A stretch of 64,000 bases of DNA from CAZTCJ01 sp964612085 (GCA_964612085.1 CAZTCJ010000007.1:20242-84241), one strand, 5' to 3'. Positions 17,574-27,887 are shown, numbered from the stretch's first letter. Translations and numbers: made by a program. The notes: generated by a model from the letters alone, not told the origin.

Positions 17574-18785
17574 ATGTCCAGACGAACGAATTCGGCGGGG
17601 AACGATGCGTTTCCCGTGATTGCCCTTAAACCGGGCGCGGACCGCCGCCTTTCGCGCGGCCATCCCTGGCTCTACTCGAACGAAATCGAGATGACGGCCG
17701 AGGCCAAGGGTTTGGCGCCGGGCGGCCTGGTGCGCATCGAGGCGAAGGGCGCGGACGCGGGCATCGCCATGTTCAATCCGCATACGCTGATTGCCGCCCG
17801 CATCCTGGCCCGCGATTCGGGAGAGGACGTTAACGGGGTCTTTCTCGCTGAGCGCATCGCGGCGGCCCAAGCGCTTCGCGACCGGTTGTTCGACCGGCCG
17901 TTCTACCGGCTCGTGCATGCGGAAGGCGACGGGCTGCCGGGCCTGGTGATCGACCGCTATGGCGATGTCTTCGTGGTCCAGGCCAATACGGCGGGCATGG
18001 ACCGGCTAACGCCGCTCATTCTGGAGGCGCTCGACGCGCAATTCGCCCCGAAGGCGATCGTTCTGCGCAATGACAGCCCCGCGCGCGATCTGGAAGGGCT
18101 GGAGCGGACGGTCGAGCTTGCCAAGGGCACGCTCGATGGTCCCGTCGAGGGCGAAGAGAACGGCGCGGCTTTCCTGGCCGATCCCATGGGCGGTCAGAAG
18201 ACCGGCTGGTTTTTCGATCACCGGCTGAACCGGGCTTTCGCCTCGGGATTCGCCGCTGGCGCGCGGGTGCTTGACCTTTACAGCCATACGGGCGGCTTCG
18301 GCCTGCAATGCGCCGTATCCGGAGCGGCCCATGTGACCTGCATCGACCGCTCCGCCCCGGCGCTGGCGCTCGCGGAACAGGCCGCCAAGCGCAACGATGT
18401 GGCCGAGCGGCTGGAAGTGCGCAAGGCGGACGTTTTCGCGGCCCTTGAGCATCTGATCCGCGCGGGCGAGCAGTTCGATCTGGTGATCGCCGATCCGCCT
18501 GCCTTCGTCAAAAGCCGGAAAGACCTCAAGGCCGGGATCCGGGGCTACCGCAAGCTGGCGCGTCTCGCGGGCGGCGTCATCGCGCCGGGCGGCATCCTGG
18601 TGGCGGCCTCCTGCAGCCATCTGGTGGATCTGGATGCGTTCCGTAGCCAGACGGTCCGGGGGCTGGCGGAAGCCGACCGCCAGGGCCGGATCCTCCATAC
18701 GGGCGGCGCGGGGCCCGACCATCCGGCCCATCTGCATTTGCCCGAAACCGCTTACTTGAAAGCACTGGTCATGGCCCTTGATTAG
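17574..18785 (+). CDS. rlmI: Class I rRNA (cytosine-C5) methyltransferase, RlmI-like
   Basis: A 403-residue RNA methyltransferase. An N-terminal PUA-like domain opens with ALKPGADRRLSRGHPWLYSNEI; the methyltransferase domain has the SAM-binding VLDLYSHTGGFGLQCA and the catalytic VIADPPAFVKSRKDLKAG. RlmI methylates C1962 of 23S rRNA in E. coli; this family assignment is firm, the exact target inferred. The ATG at 17574 is chosen over upstream in-frame codons that would overlap the divergent macrodomain gene; AGGA lies upstream. Confidence 0.9.
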   Translation: MSRRTNSAGNDAFPVIALKPGADRRLSRGHPWLYSNEIEMTAEAKGLAPGGLVRIEAKGADAGIAMFNPHTLIAARILARDSGEDVNGVFLAERIAAAQALRDRLFDRPFYRLVHAEGDGLPGLVIDRYGDVFVVQANTAGMDRLTPLILEALDAQFAPKAIVLRNDSPARDLEGLERTVELAKGTLDGPVEGEENGAAFLADPMGGQKTGWFFDHRLNRAFASGFAAGARVLDLYSHTGGFGLQCAVSGAAHVTCIDRSAPALALAEQAAKRNDVAERLEVRKADVFAALEHLIRAGEQFDLVIADPPAFVKSRKDLKAGIRGYRKLARLAGGVIAPGGILVAASCSHLVDLDAFRSQTVRGLAEADRQGRILHTGGAGPDHPAHLHLPETAYLKALVMALD

Positions 18786-18878
18786 GATCGAGGCGCCAGG
18801 ATTCCCCGGCCTACTCGCCAAAGGGCTTTCGACACGGTAGCTTGGGCGTCATGAATCGCGATTGAGGGCATTTCAGTC

Positions 18879-21737
18879 ATGGCAGACCGGTTGGCTGCGC
18901 AGCTCAAAAGGGCCGCGCTCGGGGGGATTTTCTTTACAGTTGCGCTGGTCCTGGCGGCCTGCGGGCCGGGCGAGCCGGAAAGCAGCGCGCCACAAACCCG
19001 CTGGGCGCACGAGACGAGCGACATTCCGGTCGATCCAGCGGTGACCTGGGGACGGCTCGAAAACGGCCTGCGCTACGCGATCCTGCCCAATGATACGCCC
19101 AAGAATACCGTATCCATGCGGATGCTCGTCGAGGCCGGATCCCTGAACGAGCGGGACGATCAGCGCGGCGTCGCCCACTTCCTGGAGCACATGGCGTTCA
19201 AGGGCTCCGATGGGATGCCCGGCGACGAGGTGGTGAAATTCCTGGAGCGGCTGGGGCTTGCTTTCGGGCCGGATACCAATGCCAGCACCAGTTTCGATCA
19301 GACCATCTATCAGCTCGAACTGCCCGAGGCGTCCGATGACCTGCTGCGCCAGGGCCTTCAAGTGTTCCGGGAATATGCGGGACGGCTTTCGCTGGACCCG
19401 GACCAGATCGAGGCCGAACGCGGTGTCATCTTATCCGAGATGCGCTACCGCAACACGCCGGGCTTTCGTCAGACCAAGGCGCTTTACGAGTTCCTGCTGC
19501 CCGGCAGCCGGGTGACGAACCGGTTTCCCATCGGCATTGCCGAGGTGATCGAGACGGCGCCGCGCGAGGTGTTCGTCGATTTCTATGAGGCCTATTACCG
19601 TCCGGAACGCACGGTTCTGGTGATCGTGGGCGAGGTGGATGCGGATGCCACCGCCGCCATGATCGAAACGCTGTTCGCCGATTTCATGCGCGAGGGCGAT
19701 GCGCCCGCCGATCCGCCTGCGGATGTGTTCAAGGAACGGGCTCTCTCCGCGGGTTATTTCAGCGATCCGAACGTGCCGACACAGGTCCAGATCTTCGGCA
19801 TGGCGCCGGCGGAAAATCCGCCGGATACGGAAGCCACCCGGCGGGAAGCCATCCTGCAAGCGCTCGGCAACACTATTTTGAGCCGCCGCTTTCTGACCCT
19901 GTCGCGGGAAACGGACGCGCCGTTCCTGTCGGGCAGCGCCAGTTTTTTCGAACTGCTTGAGATCGCCGATGTCAGCATTGTGGGCATGACCTCGTCGCCG
20001 GACCAATGGCGCGAGGCGTTGGCGGCGGCCGAGCAGCAATTGCGCCGGGCGCTCGATCATGGCTTCACCCAGGCCGAACTGCGCGAGCAACTGGCCAATT
20101 TCGAAGCGACCATGGTGGACGCGGTCGAGATCGCCGAGACGCGGGAGTCCGCCGGTCTCGTGGCTGAGTTGCTGTCGGTGGTGTCCGAGGACGGCGTCTT
20201 CACCCGTCCGGAGACGGATCTCGCCTTCTACCGCTCGGTGGTCGAGGATTTGACAGTGGAAGACGTGAACGCGGCGTTCCGGGAGATGTGGGCGGGGCGC
20301 GAGCCGCTGGTCTTCGTCTCCGGCAACCTGTCGCTTGGCGATCCGCAGACGGAAATTCTGGCTGCCTATCGCAACAGCACCCAGGTCGCCACCGTGCCGC
20401 CCGAGGAAGAGGACGACCGCAGCTTTGCCTATACCATGTTCGGCGAGCCGGGCGAGGTGATCGAACGCGACCGGGTCGAGGATCTCGAAATCACCCGGGT
20501 GCGCTACGACAATAATGTCCGCCTCAATATGAAAGTGACCGATTTCGAGGACGAGACCATCCGGATTTCGATCCGCATCGGCGGCGGCATGCTGGAACTG
20601 CCCAAGGACAAGCCGGGTCTGGCGCTGCTGGCCGATCAGGCTTTTCTCTCCGGCGGTCTCAAGCAGCACAGCTTCGACGAGGTGACGCGCATTCTGGCGG
20701 GTAAGACCGTCGATCTCGATTTCGAAGTGGGCTCGGAGGCCTTCGAGCTTTACGGCACCACCGATCCGGCGGATCTCGATACCCAGCTCAATCTGATGGC
20801 GGCGGTGCTGACCGATCCGGGCTATCGGGAAGAGGCGATCGTCCGGTTCCGGAAGGGGCTCGATATCCTTTACGAGACCATCGACGCCACGCCCGAGGGG
20901 GTCGTGCGCCGGGATGTGGGGCGGATCGTGCGCAGCGGCGATCCCCGGTTCGGCCTGCCGGACAAGGCGCAAACCACCGCCCGCAGTCTGGAGGAACTGG
21001 CCGCCTGGCTCGAAGAGCCTTTGGCCTATGGGCATATGGAAATCGGCGTGATCGGCGATTTCGATCCTGAACGGATGATTTCTGAAGTGGGCCGGACCTT
21101 CGGGGCACTGCCCGCCCGGGCGCTCAATCCCCGTCCGTTCGACGAGGCACGGAAAATCCAGTTTCCCACGCTGGCCGAACCCGTGGTCCTGCGCCACGAA
21201 GGGGAGGCGGATCAGGCCATCGCCCAGGTCTATTGGCCGACCACGGATTCCACCGACCGCTTGCGCGCGCGCCGTTTGAATATGCTGACCGCCATTCTGC
21301 GTCTGCGGCTCACGGAAGAAGCCCGCCGCCGCCAGGCGGTGACCTATTCGCCCCGTGTGGGCAACAGCATGAGTTCGACCTTCCCCGGCTACGGCTATAT
21401 CGTCACCAGCCTCAATCTGGAGCCTCAAAATACGGAGCGGTTCCTGGATGAAATGATCGGCCTTGCCCGCGCGATCGCCGATGAGGGCATCACGGAGGAT
21501 GAGTTCCAACGCGCCCGCGCGCCCATTCTGGAACGCTTCGAAGAGGAAATGGAGCGCAACGCCTTCTGGCTTTATAACGCGGTCGCCTATGCCCAGTCGC
21601 GGCCCGACGAGTTGGAGCATGTGCGCAGCGTCATACCGGCCTACCGGGATATGACGCCCGATCAGGTTCAGGCCGTGGCGCGGGACTATCTGATCCCGGA
21701 GCGCACGGCGCAAATCCTCGTTCTGCCTCAGGAATGA
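18879..21737 (+). CDS. M16 family zinc metallopeptidase, lipoprotein
   Basis: A 952-residue pitrilysin/processing-peptidase-type enzyme made of two M16 halves. Residues 1-28 form a lipoprotein signal with the lipobox LAAC (C28), so the enzyme is membrane-anchored in the periplasm. The inverted zinc motif HFLEH is at 100-104 and the further zinc-binding glutamate lies downstream in ERGVILSEMRYRN. The second half lacks the motif, as usual. It probably degrades peptides in the periplasm. GAGGG precedes the start. Confidence 0.92.
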   Translation: MADRLAAQLKRAALGGIFFTVALVLAACGPGEPESSAPQTRWAHETSDIPVDPAVTWGRLENGLRYAILPNDTPKNTVSMRMLVEAGSLNERDDQRGVAHFLEHMAFKGSDGMPGDEVVKFLERLGLAFGPDTNASTSFDQTIYQLELPEASDDLLRQGLQVFREYAGRLSLDPDQIEAERGVILSEMRYRNTPGFRQTKALYEFLLPGSRVTNRFPIGIAEVIETAPREVFVDFYEAYYRPERTVLVIVGEVDADATAAMIETLFADFMREGDAPADPPADVFKERALSAGYFSDPNVPTQVQIFGMAPAENPPDTEATRREAILQALGNTILSRRFLTLSRETDAPFLSGSASFFELLEIADVSIVGMTSSPDQWREALAAAEQQLRRALDHGFTQAELREQLANFEATMVDAVEIAETRESAGLVAELLSVVSEDGVFTRPETDLAFYRSVVEDLTVEDVNAAFREMWAGREPLVFVSGNLSLGDPQTEILAAYRNSTQVATVPPEEEDDRSFAYTMFGEPGEVIERDRVEDLEITRVRYDNNVRLNMKVTDFEDETIRISIRIGGGMLELPKDKPGLALLADQAFLSGGLKQHSFDEVTRILAGKTVDLDFEVGSEAFELYGTTDPADLDTQLNLMAAVLTDPGYREEAIVRFRKGLDILYETIDATPEGVVRRDVGRIVRSGDPRFGLPDKAQTTARSLEELAAWLEEPLAYGHMEIGVIGDFDPERMISEVGRTFGALPARALNPRPFDEARKIQFPTLAEPVVLRHEGEADQAIAQVYWPTTDSTDRLRARRLNMLTAILRLRLTEEARRRQAVTYSPRVGNSMSSTFPGYGYIVTSLNLEPQNTERFLDEMIGLARAIADEGITEDEFQRARAPILERFEEEMERNAFWLYNAVAYAQSRPDELEHVRSVIPAYRDMTPDQVQAVARDYLIPERTAQILVLPQE

Positions 21738-21752
21738 CCTGCGCCTGGCGCG

Positions 21753-22784
21753 TTACCGCAGATCCCGCAGGTCGGCATATTCCAGAAAATGCCCGTCCCA
21801 TTCCCCGGCGCGGGCATCCCAGGAACCGATCTTGGGATCATTGAGCGCGTCTGCATGCTGGCGCATCCATAAGTCATCGTCGCTCAGCAAACGGATGGCA
21901 TGATCCGCGAAGTCCTGCGGCTCGGGTGCGATGAAGCCGGTCTTGCCGTCGCGCACCCGTTCCGACAGGGAACCGATGCCGCGCGTGACGATGGGGATGC
22001 CGCTGGCCGTCGCTTCGGCCGCCGCGTTGCAATAGGTCTCGTCCTTGTGCCCCGGATAGAGCATGACGCGCGCGGATTGCAGTTCCGCCGCCAGCTCGTC
22101 CTTAGACAGACTGTCCCGCCGCACGATCCCTTTGGACCGCATGGACTCGAGCCATGTCGGGGTCTGGCGCGCCTTGGGCGTGAAGACATGCAGTTCCGCG
22201 TCCGGCAGTTGGGGGTGGATCTTCGTGGTCCACACATCCACCAGCCAGCCCAGCCCCCGATAGGGCTGGGAGGTGAAGATCGCCCTCGGCGCGGGCGCCC
22301 TGATGGCCGGGACCGTACGCCGGAACGCGTCTGACACCCCATGCTCGATGATCCGCCGCGTGGCGAACGGCATCAGCGGATGGGTGATATCCTTGTGATA
22401 ATGGGACAGAAATACCGCATGGGGACGATAACGGAACAAAGGCACCAGACTGCCTTTCTTCAGCATGCGGGAAAAACTCGTCGGGTTCCGGAACCAGGCC
22501 ACCGGCAAGGCGTCCGCATAGGCGAAAAGATGGAGGAGATTGTTGGCGATGGCGATGTCGCCTTGCGCGCGCGGTCCGGCTTTGAGGGATGTCAAAGGCC
22601 GCCAGGCGACGCCTTCATAGTCGAGCGGCTCTTCGCTGAGCGTATAGGCCGTGACCTGATGGCCGAAGCGCGCGAAGGCTTCGGCCAACAGAACGGTACC
22701 GCTCTGGATGCCGCCAAGCGGTCCGTCGCGCAAGCTGCGGCCGTTGAAGGGCCGGGTCTCGTCAAGAAACAGGATCGTCGCCAT
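21753..22784 (-). CDS. Glycosyltransferase family 4-like protein
   Basis: A 343-residue retaining GT-B glycosyltransferase. The N-terminal GGIQSGTVLLAEAFARFGHQVTAYT is the usual acceptor-side opening, and the C-terminal part has LYPGHKDETYCNAAAEATASGIPIVTRGIGSL, equivalent to the EX7E nucleotide-sugar site. No membrane helix is seen. It overlaps the upstream GT61 gene by one base (TAATG), so both probably act on the same cell-surface glycan. Confidence 0.88.
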   Translation of the reverse strand: MATILFLDETRPFNGRSLRDGPLGGIQSGTVLLAEAFARFGHQVTAYTLSEEPLDYEGVAWRPLTSLKAGPRAQGDIAIANNLLHLFAYADALPVAWFRNPTSFSRMLKKGSLVPLFRYRPHAVFLSHYHKDITHPLMPFATRRIIEHGVSDAFRRTVPAIRAPAPRAIFTSQPYRGLGWLVDVWTTKIHPQLPDAELHVFTPKARQTPTWLESMRSKGIVRRDSLSKDELAAELQSARVMLYPGHKDETYCNAAAEATASGIPIVTRGIGSLSERVRDGKTGFIAPEPQDFADHAIRLLSDDDLWMRQHADALNDPKIGSWDARAGEWDGHFLEYADLRDLR

Positions 22785-23938
22785 TATGCCATCAATGCTT
22801 TGAGGTCCCGGTCCAACGCGTCCGGATCGACCGTGTATCGCTCCCGGTGGCCGCCCGGACCCGCGATCAGGTAGCGGTAGGGAAAGCCAAGCGAGCGGCT
22901 CATGAGAAAATAGGTGTTGCGCAGCTTGTTCTCGGGGAAAATCTCCAGAACGCGCGTGCCTTCCGGCGCGAACAGCAGATTTGTCAGGCCCGCCCCATGG
23001 GTTCCGGCGATCGCCTCCGCGCCCGCGAACAGCCTGACCTGTTCCTGGAACGGCATTTGCCCCGGCATGACGGTCTCGAAGCCGTGGCGCTCCAGCACGG
23101 GGAGGAGATCCGCTTCATTGGCGATCTGACGTTTCTTGGTGTCCTGGCGGCTGACCCAGAGCCGGCGCCGTTTTTCCGCAGGCTGAATGCCGTAGCCTTC
23201 CAGATACAGCGACCGGATAAAATCATAGACCGCCCGGTCGGCCAGGGTGCTTTTGGTGTTCTGCCAATTGTCGAGCGTATACAGCGTATCGAATTGCCAG
23301 CGTTCCGTGGACGGCACAAGCGTCACGCTCAGATTGGAGTAACGCGCGGTGAGAAACCGGTAGAGATCGGCCTGGAACCCCGGCAGATCGTCATTGACCA
23401 GAATCTCCACCGGTCCCTGGCCTAGCTCGAAGCGGTTGAGCAGATAATAAAGCCGGGGCAGGCGGTCCATGATGAAATGGAACAGATGCCGGTGGCCCTT
23501 CCACGAGCCCAGCATGGTCAGGCTCGGGCGGCCCTTGCGGGCGACAGGCGTCAGGGCGGTGGGCCGGAAGTCGTGATAGGTCACGAAGGGCCGGGCGCCT
23601 TTGTGGGTGAGCAGGGTCTCGCGCGCCTCGTCCACGATCACGCCCGTATTGCCGAGCAGCGTCGCATTATCGAGCGCGATGAGCGCGGTGCGCCGCTCCA
23701 GCCGGTTCGGGATCGTCTGCCAGGCCACATCTTCCGGGAGTCGGTCCACCAGCGCTTGCTCGTATGGCGTGAAACGGAGGTCCTGGCTCTCCTCGAGCAC
23801 ATCGGCGCGGCCCGCGTCCTCGGCTTTCGTGACGGAGCGGTAGAAAATCATATCCCGCCCCAGGCCCGGCACGGCCTCGATCAGGCTTCGGGCCGCCAGC
23901 CAGCGCAGATGCCGCACGCTCAGTTTCCGTACCGCCAT
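22784..23938 (-). CDS. Glycosyltransferase family 61 protein
   Basis: A 384-residue DUF563/GT61-like enzyme. Recognisable features are GSWKGHRHLFHFIMDRLPRLYYL in the middle and GTHGAGLTNLLFAPEGTRVLEIFPE near the C-terminus, the hallmark GAGLTN motif of GT61. No signal or membrane segment is visible, so it is cytoplasmic. The gene is divergent from the S9 peptidase and translationally coupled to a GT4 gene. Bacterial members of this family take part in capsule or other surface polysaccharides. Confidence 0.88.
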   Translation of the reverse strand: MAVRKLSVRHLRWLAARSLIEAVPGLGRDMIFYRSVTKAEDAGRADVLEESQDLRFTPYEQALVDRLPEDVAWQTIPNRLERRTALIALDNATLLGNTGVIVDEARETLLTHKGARPFVTYHDFRPTALTPVARKGRPSLTMLGSWKGHRHLFHFIMDRLPRLYYLLNRFELGQGPVEILVNDDLPGFQADLYRFLTARYSNLSVTLVPSTERWQFDTLYTLDNWQNTKSTLADRAVYDFIRSLYLEGYGIQPAEKRRRLWVSRQDTKKRQIANEADLLPVLERHGFETVMPGQMPFQEQVRLFAGAEAIAGTHGAGLTNLLFAPEGTRVLEIFPENKLRNTYFLMSRSLGFPYRYLIAGPGGHRERYTVDPDALDRDLKALMA

Positions 23939-23994
23939 GGGGTCGTTCAGTCCTCACAAGGGTTCACAGGCCGAAATTGACGAGAGCTTTTTTT

Positions 23995-24018
23995 GATCAA
24001 AAACCCTGGTTTTGGATC
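23995..24018. promoter_or_regulatory. 24-bp dyad between divergent GT61 and S9 peptidase genes
   Basis: GATCAAAAACC and GGTTTTGGATC flank a 2-base centre, with one mismatch in 11 positions. It lies 57 bases before the GT61 start and about 79 before the S9 peptidase start, a place where a repressor could control either gene. Confidence 0.4.
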
Positions 24019-24096
24019 GCCTGTCCAGTCTGCCATACTCCCGCGCAAGCTGGAGGCTTACGGCGCTCCGGCCATCCGATCAAGGGAGGGTATGAG

Positions 24097-26058
24097 ATGT
24101 TGTCTAAAGGATCGCGGATTGCCATGGCTTTGGCCATGGGCGTTTCGCTCACGGTTTCGGCCGCTTTTGCCGCCGAACGGATCGAGCGGGGCAATCTGGT
24201 CACCGAAAATGTGCCGGAGGTGCCTGCGGATGTGCGCGAGCGGCTGCGCCAGTATCAGAATGTGCGCGGCGCGGGCTTCGCCGACTGGACGCCGGACAGC
24301 GAGAACCTGCTGATCCGCACCCGTTTCGGCGACACCAGCCAGTTCCACCTGGTCGAAGCGCCTTTGGGCATGCGCCGGCAGCTCACTTTCTATGACGAGC
24401 CGGTATCGGGCGGTGATTTCGCGCCGCCGGGCGGGCCTGACGGTTTCCTGTTCCGTAAGGACACAGGCGGCGACGAGACCTTCCGGCTCCACTTCTTCGA
24501 CGCGGAGACCTCGGAAGTCCGTGTGCTGTCGGACGAGGGCGTGCGCATCGAGAGCTATGGCTGGTCGCACGACGGCTCCATGATGATGTGGGTGGAGGCC
24601 TCCAACGAGACTGCGACCCGCAAGGTCATGGTGGCGCCGAGCGACGATCCGTCCGACGGCCGGCAGATCTTCGAAGGGGAAGGCTATTGGTTCCCGGTCG
24701 AGGTCTCCAAGGACAACAGCAAGGTCATTCTCTTCAACTATGTGTCGATTACGGACAATAGTTTGCATCTGCTCGACATGGAGAGCGGCGAGGTCACGGA
24801 AATCAATCCGTCCGACGAGCCCATCGCCTATAACGGTCCGATCGCGCTGTCCAACGACGCCAAGACGCTGTTCTTCTCCTCCGACGAAGACAGCGAGTTC
24901 ACCCGTCTGGTGCGCTACGATCTGGAAAGCGGCGAGAAGACGGTCCTGACGCCCGATATCGATTGGAATGTACAAGGCGGCGAGATGTCGCCGGATGGCC
25001 GTCTTTTGGCCTTCACCACCAATGAAGGGGGCCTGTCGAAGCTTTATATCCGCCGGGTCCGGAACAACCGGGACCTGCCCGTTCCCGATCTGCCCACGGG
25101 CATTATCGGCGGTGTGAGCTTCAGCCCGGACAGTGAAAAGGTTGCCTTCGTGCTGAACGGCGCGTCCATGCCGTCGGATGTCTGGGTCTACGATATCGGC
25201 GCCCGCGATCTGACCCGCTGGACCCAAGGCGAAGTGGGCGGCCTCGACACCAATGCCTTCATCGAGCCGGAACTGATCCAGTATCCGACCTTCGATGAGG
25301 TGGACGGCGAGCCGCGCCAGATCCCGGCCTTTGTGTACAAACCTGCTGGCGAGGGGCCGCATCCGGTTCTAGTCTCGATCCATGGCGGACCGGAAAGTCA
25401 GTACCGCCCCGGTTTCTCGTCCACCTACCAGTATTGGCTGAACGAGCTGGGCATTGCCGTCATCGCGCCCAATGTGCGGGGATCGAGCGGCTATGGAAAA
25501 ACCTATGTGCAGCTCGACAACGGCATGAAGCGGGAAGAGTCCGTCAAGGATATCGGCGCGCTGCTCGACTGGATCGCGACCCAGAACGATCTCGATGCGG
25601 ATCGTGTGGTGGTCTATGGCGGCTCTTACGGCGGCTATATGGTGCTGGCGTCCATGGTCGACTATGCCGACCGGCTGGCGGGCGGCATCGATATCGTGGG
25701 CATCTCCAACTTCGTGACCTTCCTGGAGAACACCAGCGAATACCGCCGGGATGCCCGCCGCGCCGAATATGGCGACGAGCGGGATCCGGAGATGCGGGCC
25801 TATCTGGAAGAAATCTCGCCCAACAACAATGTGGAGAAGATCACAAGCCCGCTCTTCATCATTCAGGGGGCGAACGATCCCCGCGTACCCTTGAGCGAGT
25901 CCGAGCAGATGCTCGAAGCGGTCAAGAAAAACGGCGGCGTGGTCTGGTACCTCATGGCCAAGGATGAAGGCCATGGCTTCCGCAAGAAGAGCAACCGGGA
26001 TTATCTGTCGGAGTCCGTTTCGCTCTTCCTGGAAGACATCCTTCTGAAGGACGACTAA
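24097..26058 (+). CDS. S9 family prolyl oligopeptidase-type peptidase
   Basis: A 653-residue exported serine peptidase. A signal peptide covers about residues 1-27 (ending SAAFAAE). Residues 40-400 form a beta-propeller with WD-like repeats, and the C-terminal alpha/beta-hydrolase domain carries GGSYGGY with the nucleophile S510, and DEGHGF with the catalytic histidine. Such enzymes cleave dipeptides or acyl-peptides. The ATG at 24097 is chosen for the AGGGAGGG site and the signal peptide that follows. The stop overlaps the convergent pabBC stop. Confidence 0.92.
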   Translation: MLSKGSRIAMALAMGVSLTVSAAFAAERIERGNLVTENVPEVPADVRERLRQYQNVRGAGFADWTPDSENLLIRTRFGDTSQFHLVEAPLGMRRQLTFYDEPVSGGDFAPPGGPDGFLFRKDTGGDETFRLHFFDAETSEVRVLSDEGVRIESYGWSHDGSMMMWVEASNETATRKVMVAPSDDPSDGRQIFEGEGYWFPVEVSKDNSKVILFNYVSITDNSLHLLDMESGEVTEINPSDEPIAYNGPIALSNDAKTLFFSSDEDSEFTRLVRYDLESGEKTVLTPDIDWNVQGGEMSPDGRLLAFTTNEGGLSKLYIRRVRNNRDLPVPDLPTGIIGGVSFSPDSEKVAFVLNGASMPSDVWVYDIGARDLTRWTQGEVGGLDTNAFIEPELIQYPTFDEVDGEPRQIPAFVYKPAGEGPHPVLVSIHGGPESQYRPGFSSTYQYWLNELGIAVIAPNVRGSSGYGKTYVQLDNGMKREESVKDIGALLDWIATQNDLDADRVVVYGGSYGGYMVLASMVDYADRLAGGIDIVGISNFVTFLENTSEYRRDARRAEYGDERDPEMRAYLEEISPNNNVEKITSPLFIIQGANDPRVPLSESEQMLEAVKKNGGVVWYLMAKDEGHGFRKKSNRDYLSESVSLFLEDILLKDD

Positions 26059-27887
26059 GCACTCCGTGGTCCGGACGCTGCTGAGATGGCGGCGTCCGGC
26101 GCCAGGAGCCTGGCCTTGACCAGGCCCCGAACCCCATTGCTCAAGTAAATAGCATCGGCTGTTTGCAGATCGCTCAGGGTCAGGACCGCTTCGCGGGCCT
26201 GGCCTTCCGCGATCATCCGGTCCCGGACAACGCCCGGCAGCGCCCCGGAGGACAAGGGCGGGGTCTGCAATACGCCGTTCCGCGCGATATAGATCGTGGT
26301 GCGGCTGCCTTCGGCCACCTCGTCCCATCGATTGAGAAACAGCACCTCATCACAGCCGGTCTCGGCTGTCAGGCGTGCATGCTCCGTGTCGTAAAGGGCG
26401 CGCCGCGTGGTTTTATGCGCGAAATGGGGATCGGCGGCGTCGATCCTCTTGTCACTGAGAACGCAGACCATCTCCCGCGCCGGGTCGGCGAGGGGGATGG
26501 GTGTGACGGTCACGGGCGCGGAACCGTCCGCCTGAAGAACGAGGCGTATACGCGCTGCTGGTGTCTCTGTGCCGGAGACGGCTTGATCGATCGCATTCCG
26601 GACTTTTTTCTCGTCTAAGGTAAAACCGAACCATTGGGCCGAGCGGGCGAGCCGTTTCATATGCCCATCGAGCCGGGGAATGCCGGTCTCCCGCGTCCAG
26701 CCCATGGTCTCGATCAGGCCGAACGGCTCGGCGTCCTCCATCAGGAACCGGGCCTTTAGGAGGCATTCGTCATATTCCGAAGTAGCATCGGAATCCGCCA
26801 CGATGCCGCTGCCGATCCCCATTGTGGCCTGGCCGGTCCCTTGAACCGTGATGGTCCGGATCCCCACATTGAAGCGGGCAAATCCGTCCGGGCCCATATG
26901 GCCGATGGCGCCGGTATAGGCAGCGCGCGGACTTGTCTCCAGATCCCGGATGACTTCCATGGCACGGATCTTGGGTGCACCCGTGATCGATCCGCACGGG
27001 AACAGGTGGGACAGAATGTCCGAGGGGCCAAGTCCGTCCCGCACCCGCGCTTCCACGCTGGAAGTCATGGTGTGAAGGGTGGGGTAGCTTTCCACCTTGA
27101 ACAGGTCCGGCACGCGCACCGAGCCGATCTCGGCGATCCGTCCCACATCGTTGCGCAACAGATCGAGGATCATCAGATTCTCGGCCCGGTTTTTCGGGTC
27201 CTGGGCGAGCCAGCGGGCCAGCCGTGTGTCTTCGTGCGGGTCGGGGCTGCGTTTGACGGTGCCCTTCATGGGCCGGGTCCGGATGACCTGGGTGTCCGTC
27301 TCATAAAAGAGTTCCGGTGACAGGGACAGAATGTCCGCCTCGCCCGTATGGAGGAAAGCGCCGTAACGGACCTGCTGGCGAGCACGCAGGGTGGCATACA
27401 AGGAAAGCGGATCACCCCATAGACGGAAGCTCAAGGGAAAGGTGAAATTCACCTGATAGACGTCGCCCGCCTCGATCAGATCCTTGATGATCTTGATCCG
27501 CACGCCATAGGCGTCCCGCATCAGGCTGAACCGCAGGTCCTCGATACGGTGGCCGCTCACCATCCGTTGGCGGAGGAACTGCGCCACCTCCCGGTCGCCG
27601 AGGGTCTCGCGGGTCTTAAACACGCCGAACCAGAGCAGCGGGTCCTGCCTGTCCGGCGGCACCAGCGGGCGCAGTTTCGCCTCGAATCCATAGCCCAGCT
27701 CATAGGAACAGAAGCCGGCGGCGTAAAGTCCGGCTGCCAGCCCGGCATCGAGGCGGGCAAGCGCTTCGGGCACGTCCTCCATCCGGTGGCAGGCGATCAC
27801 ATCGCAGGGGGCCTGATAAAGCCAGGCTTGTCCGTTTCCGGACAAACGGTCATCGATCAGCACGAACGGGGTGTCGGCGGTGCTCAA
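26055..27887 (-). CDS. pabBC: Aminodeoxychorismate synthase component I fused to aminodeoxychorismate lyase (PabB-PabC)
   Basis: A 610-residue bifunctional enzyme making 4-aminobenzoate for folate from chorismate. Residues 1-370 are PabB: VYQVNFTFPLSFRL, RPMKGTVKR, NLMILDLLRNDVGRI and the GSITGAPKIRAMEVI motif. From about 380 onward is a PLP fold-type IV lyase (PabC) with ETMGWTRETGIPRLDGHMKRL and CDEVLFLNRWDEVAEGSRTTIYI. The fusion is well known in Alphaproteobacteria. The glutaminase subunit PabA is not in the window. It is the last gene of a run starting with cytochrome b561. Confidence 0.94.
   Translation of the reverse strand: MSTADTPFVLIDDRLSGNGQAWLYQAPCDVIACHRMEDVPEALARLDAGLAAGLYAAGFCSYELGYGFEAKLRPLVPPDRQDPLLWFGVFKTRETLGDREVAQFLRQRMVSGHRIEDLRFSLMRDAYGVRIKIIKDLIEAGDVYQVNFTFPLSFRLWGDPLSLYATLRARQQVRYGAFLHTGEADILSLSPELFYETDTQVIRTRPMKGTVKRSPDPHEDTRLARWLAQDPKNRAENLMILDLLRNDVGRIAEIGSVRVPDLFKVESYPTLHTMTSSVEARVRDGLGPSDILSHLFPCGSITGAPKIRAMEVIRDLETSPRAAYTGAIGHMGPDGFARFNVGIRTITVQGTGQATMGIGSGIVADSDATSEYDECLLKARFLMEDAEPFGLIETMGWTRETGIPRLDGHMKRLARSAQWFGFTLDEKKVRNAIDQAVSGTETPAARIRLVLQADGSAPVTVTPIPLADPAREMVCVLSDKRIDAADPHFAHKTTRRALYDTEHARLTAETGCDEVLFLNRWDEVAEGSRTTIYIARNGVLQTPPLSSGALPGVVRDRMIAEGQAREAVLTLSDLQTADAIYLSNGVRGLVKARLLAPDAAISAASGPRSA

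Noticed and set aside
19431..21713. 760-codon open frame on the minus strand
   Set aside because: Entirely antisense to the M16 peptidase gene; the translation is His/Arg/Gly-rich with no family features, a usual GC-rich shadow frame.
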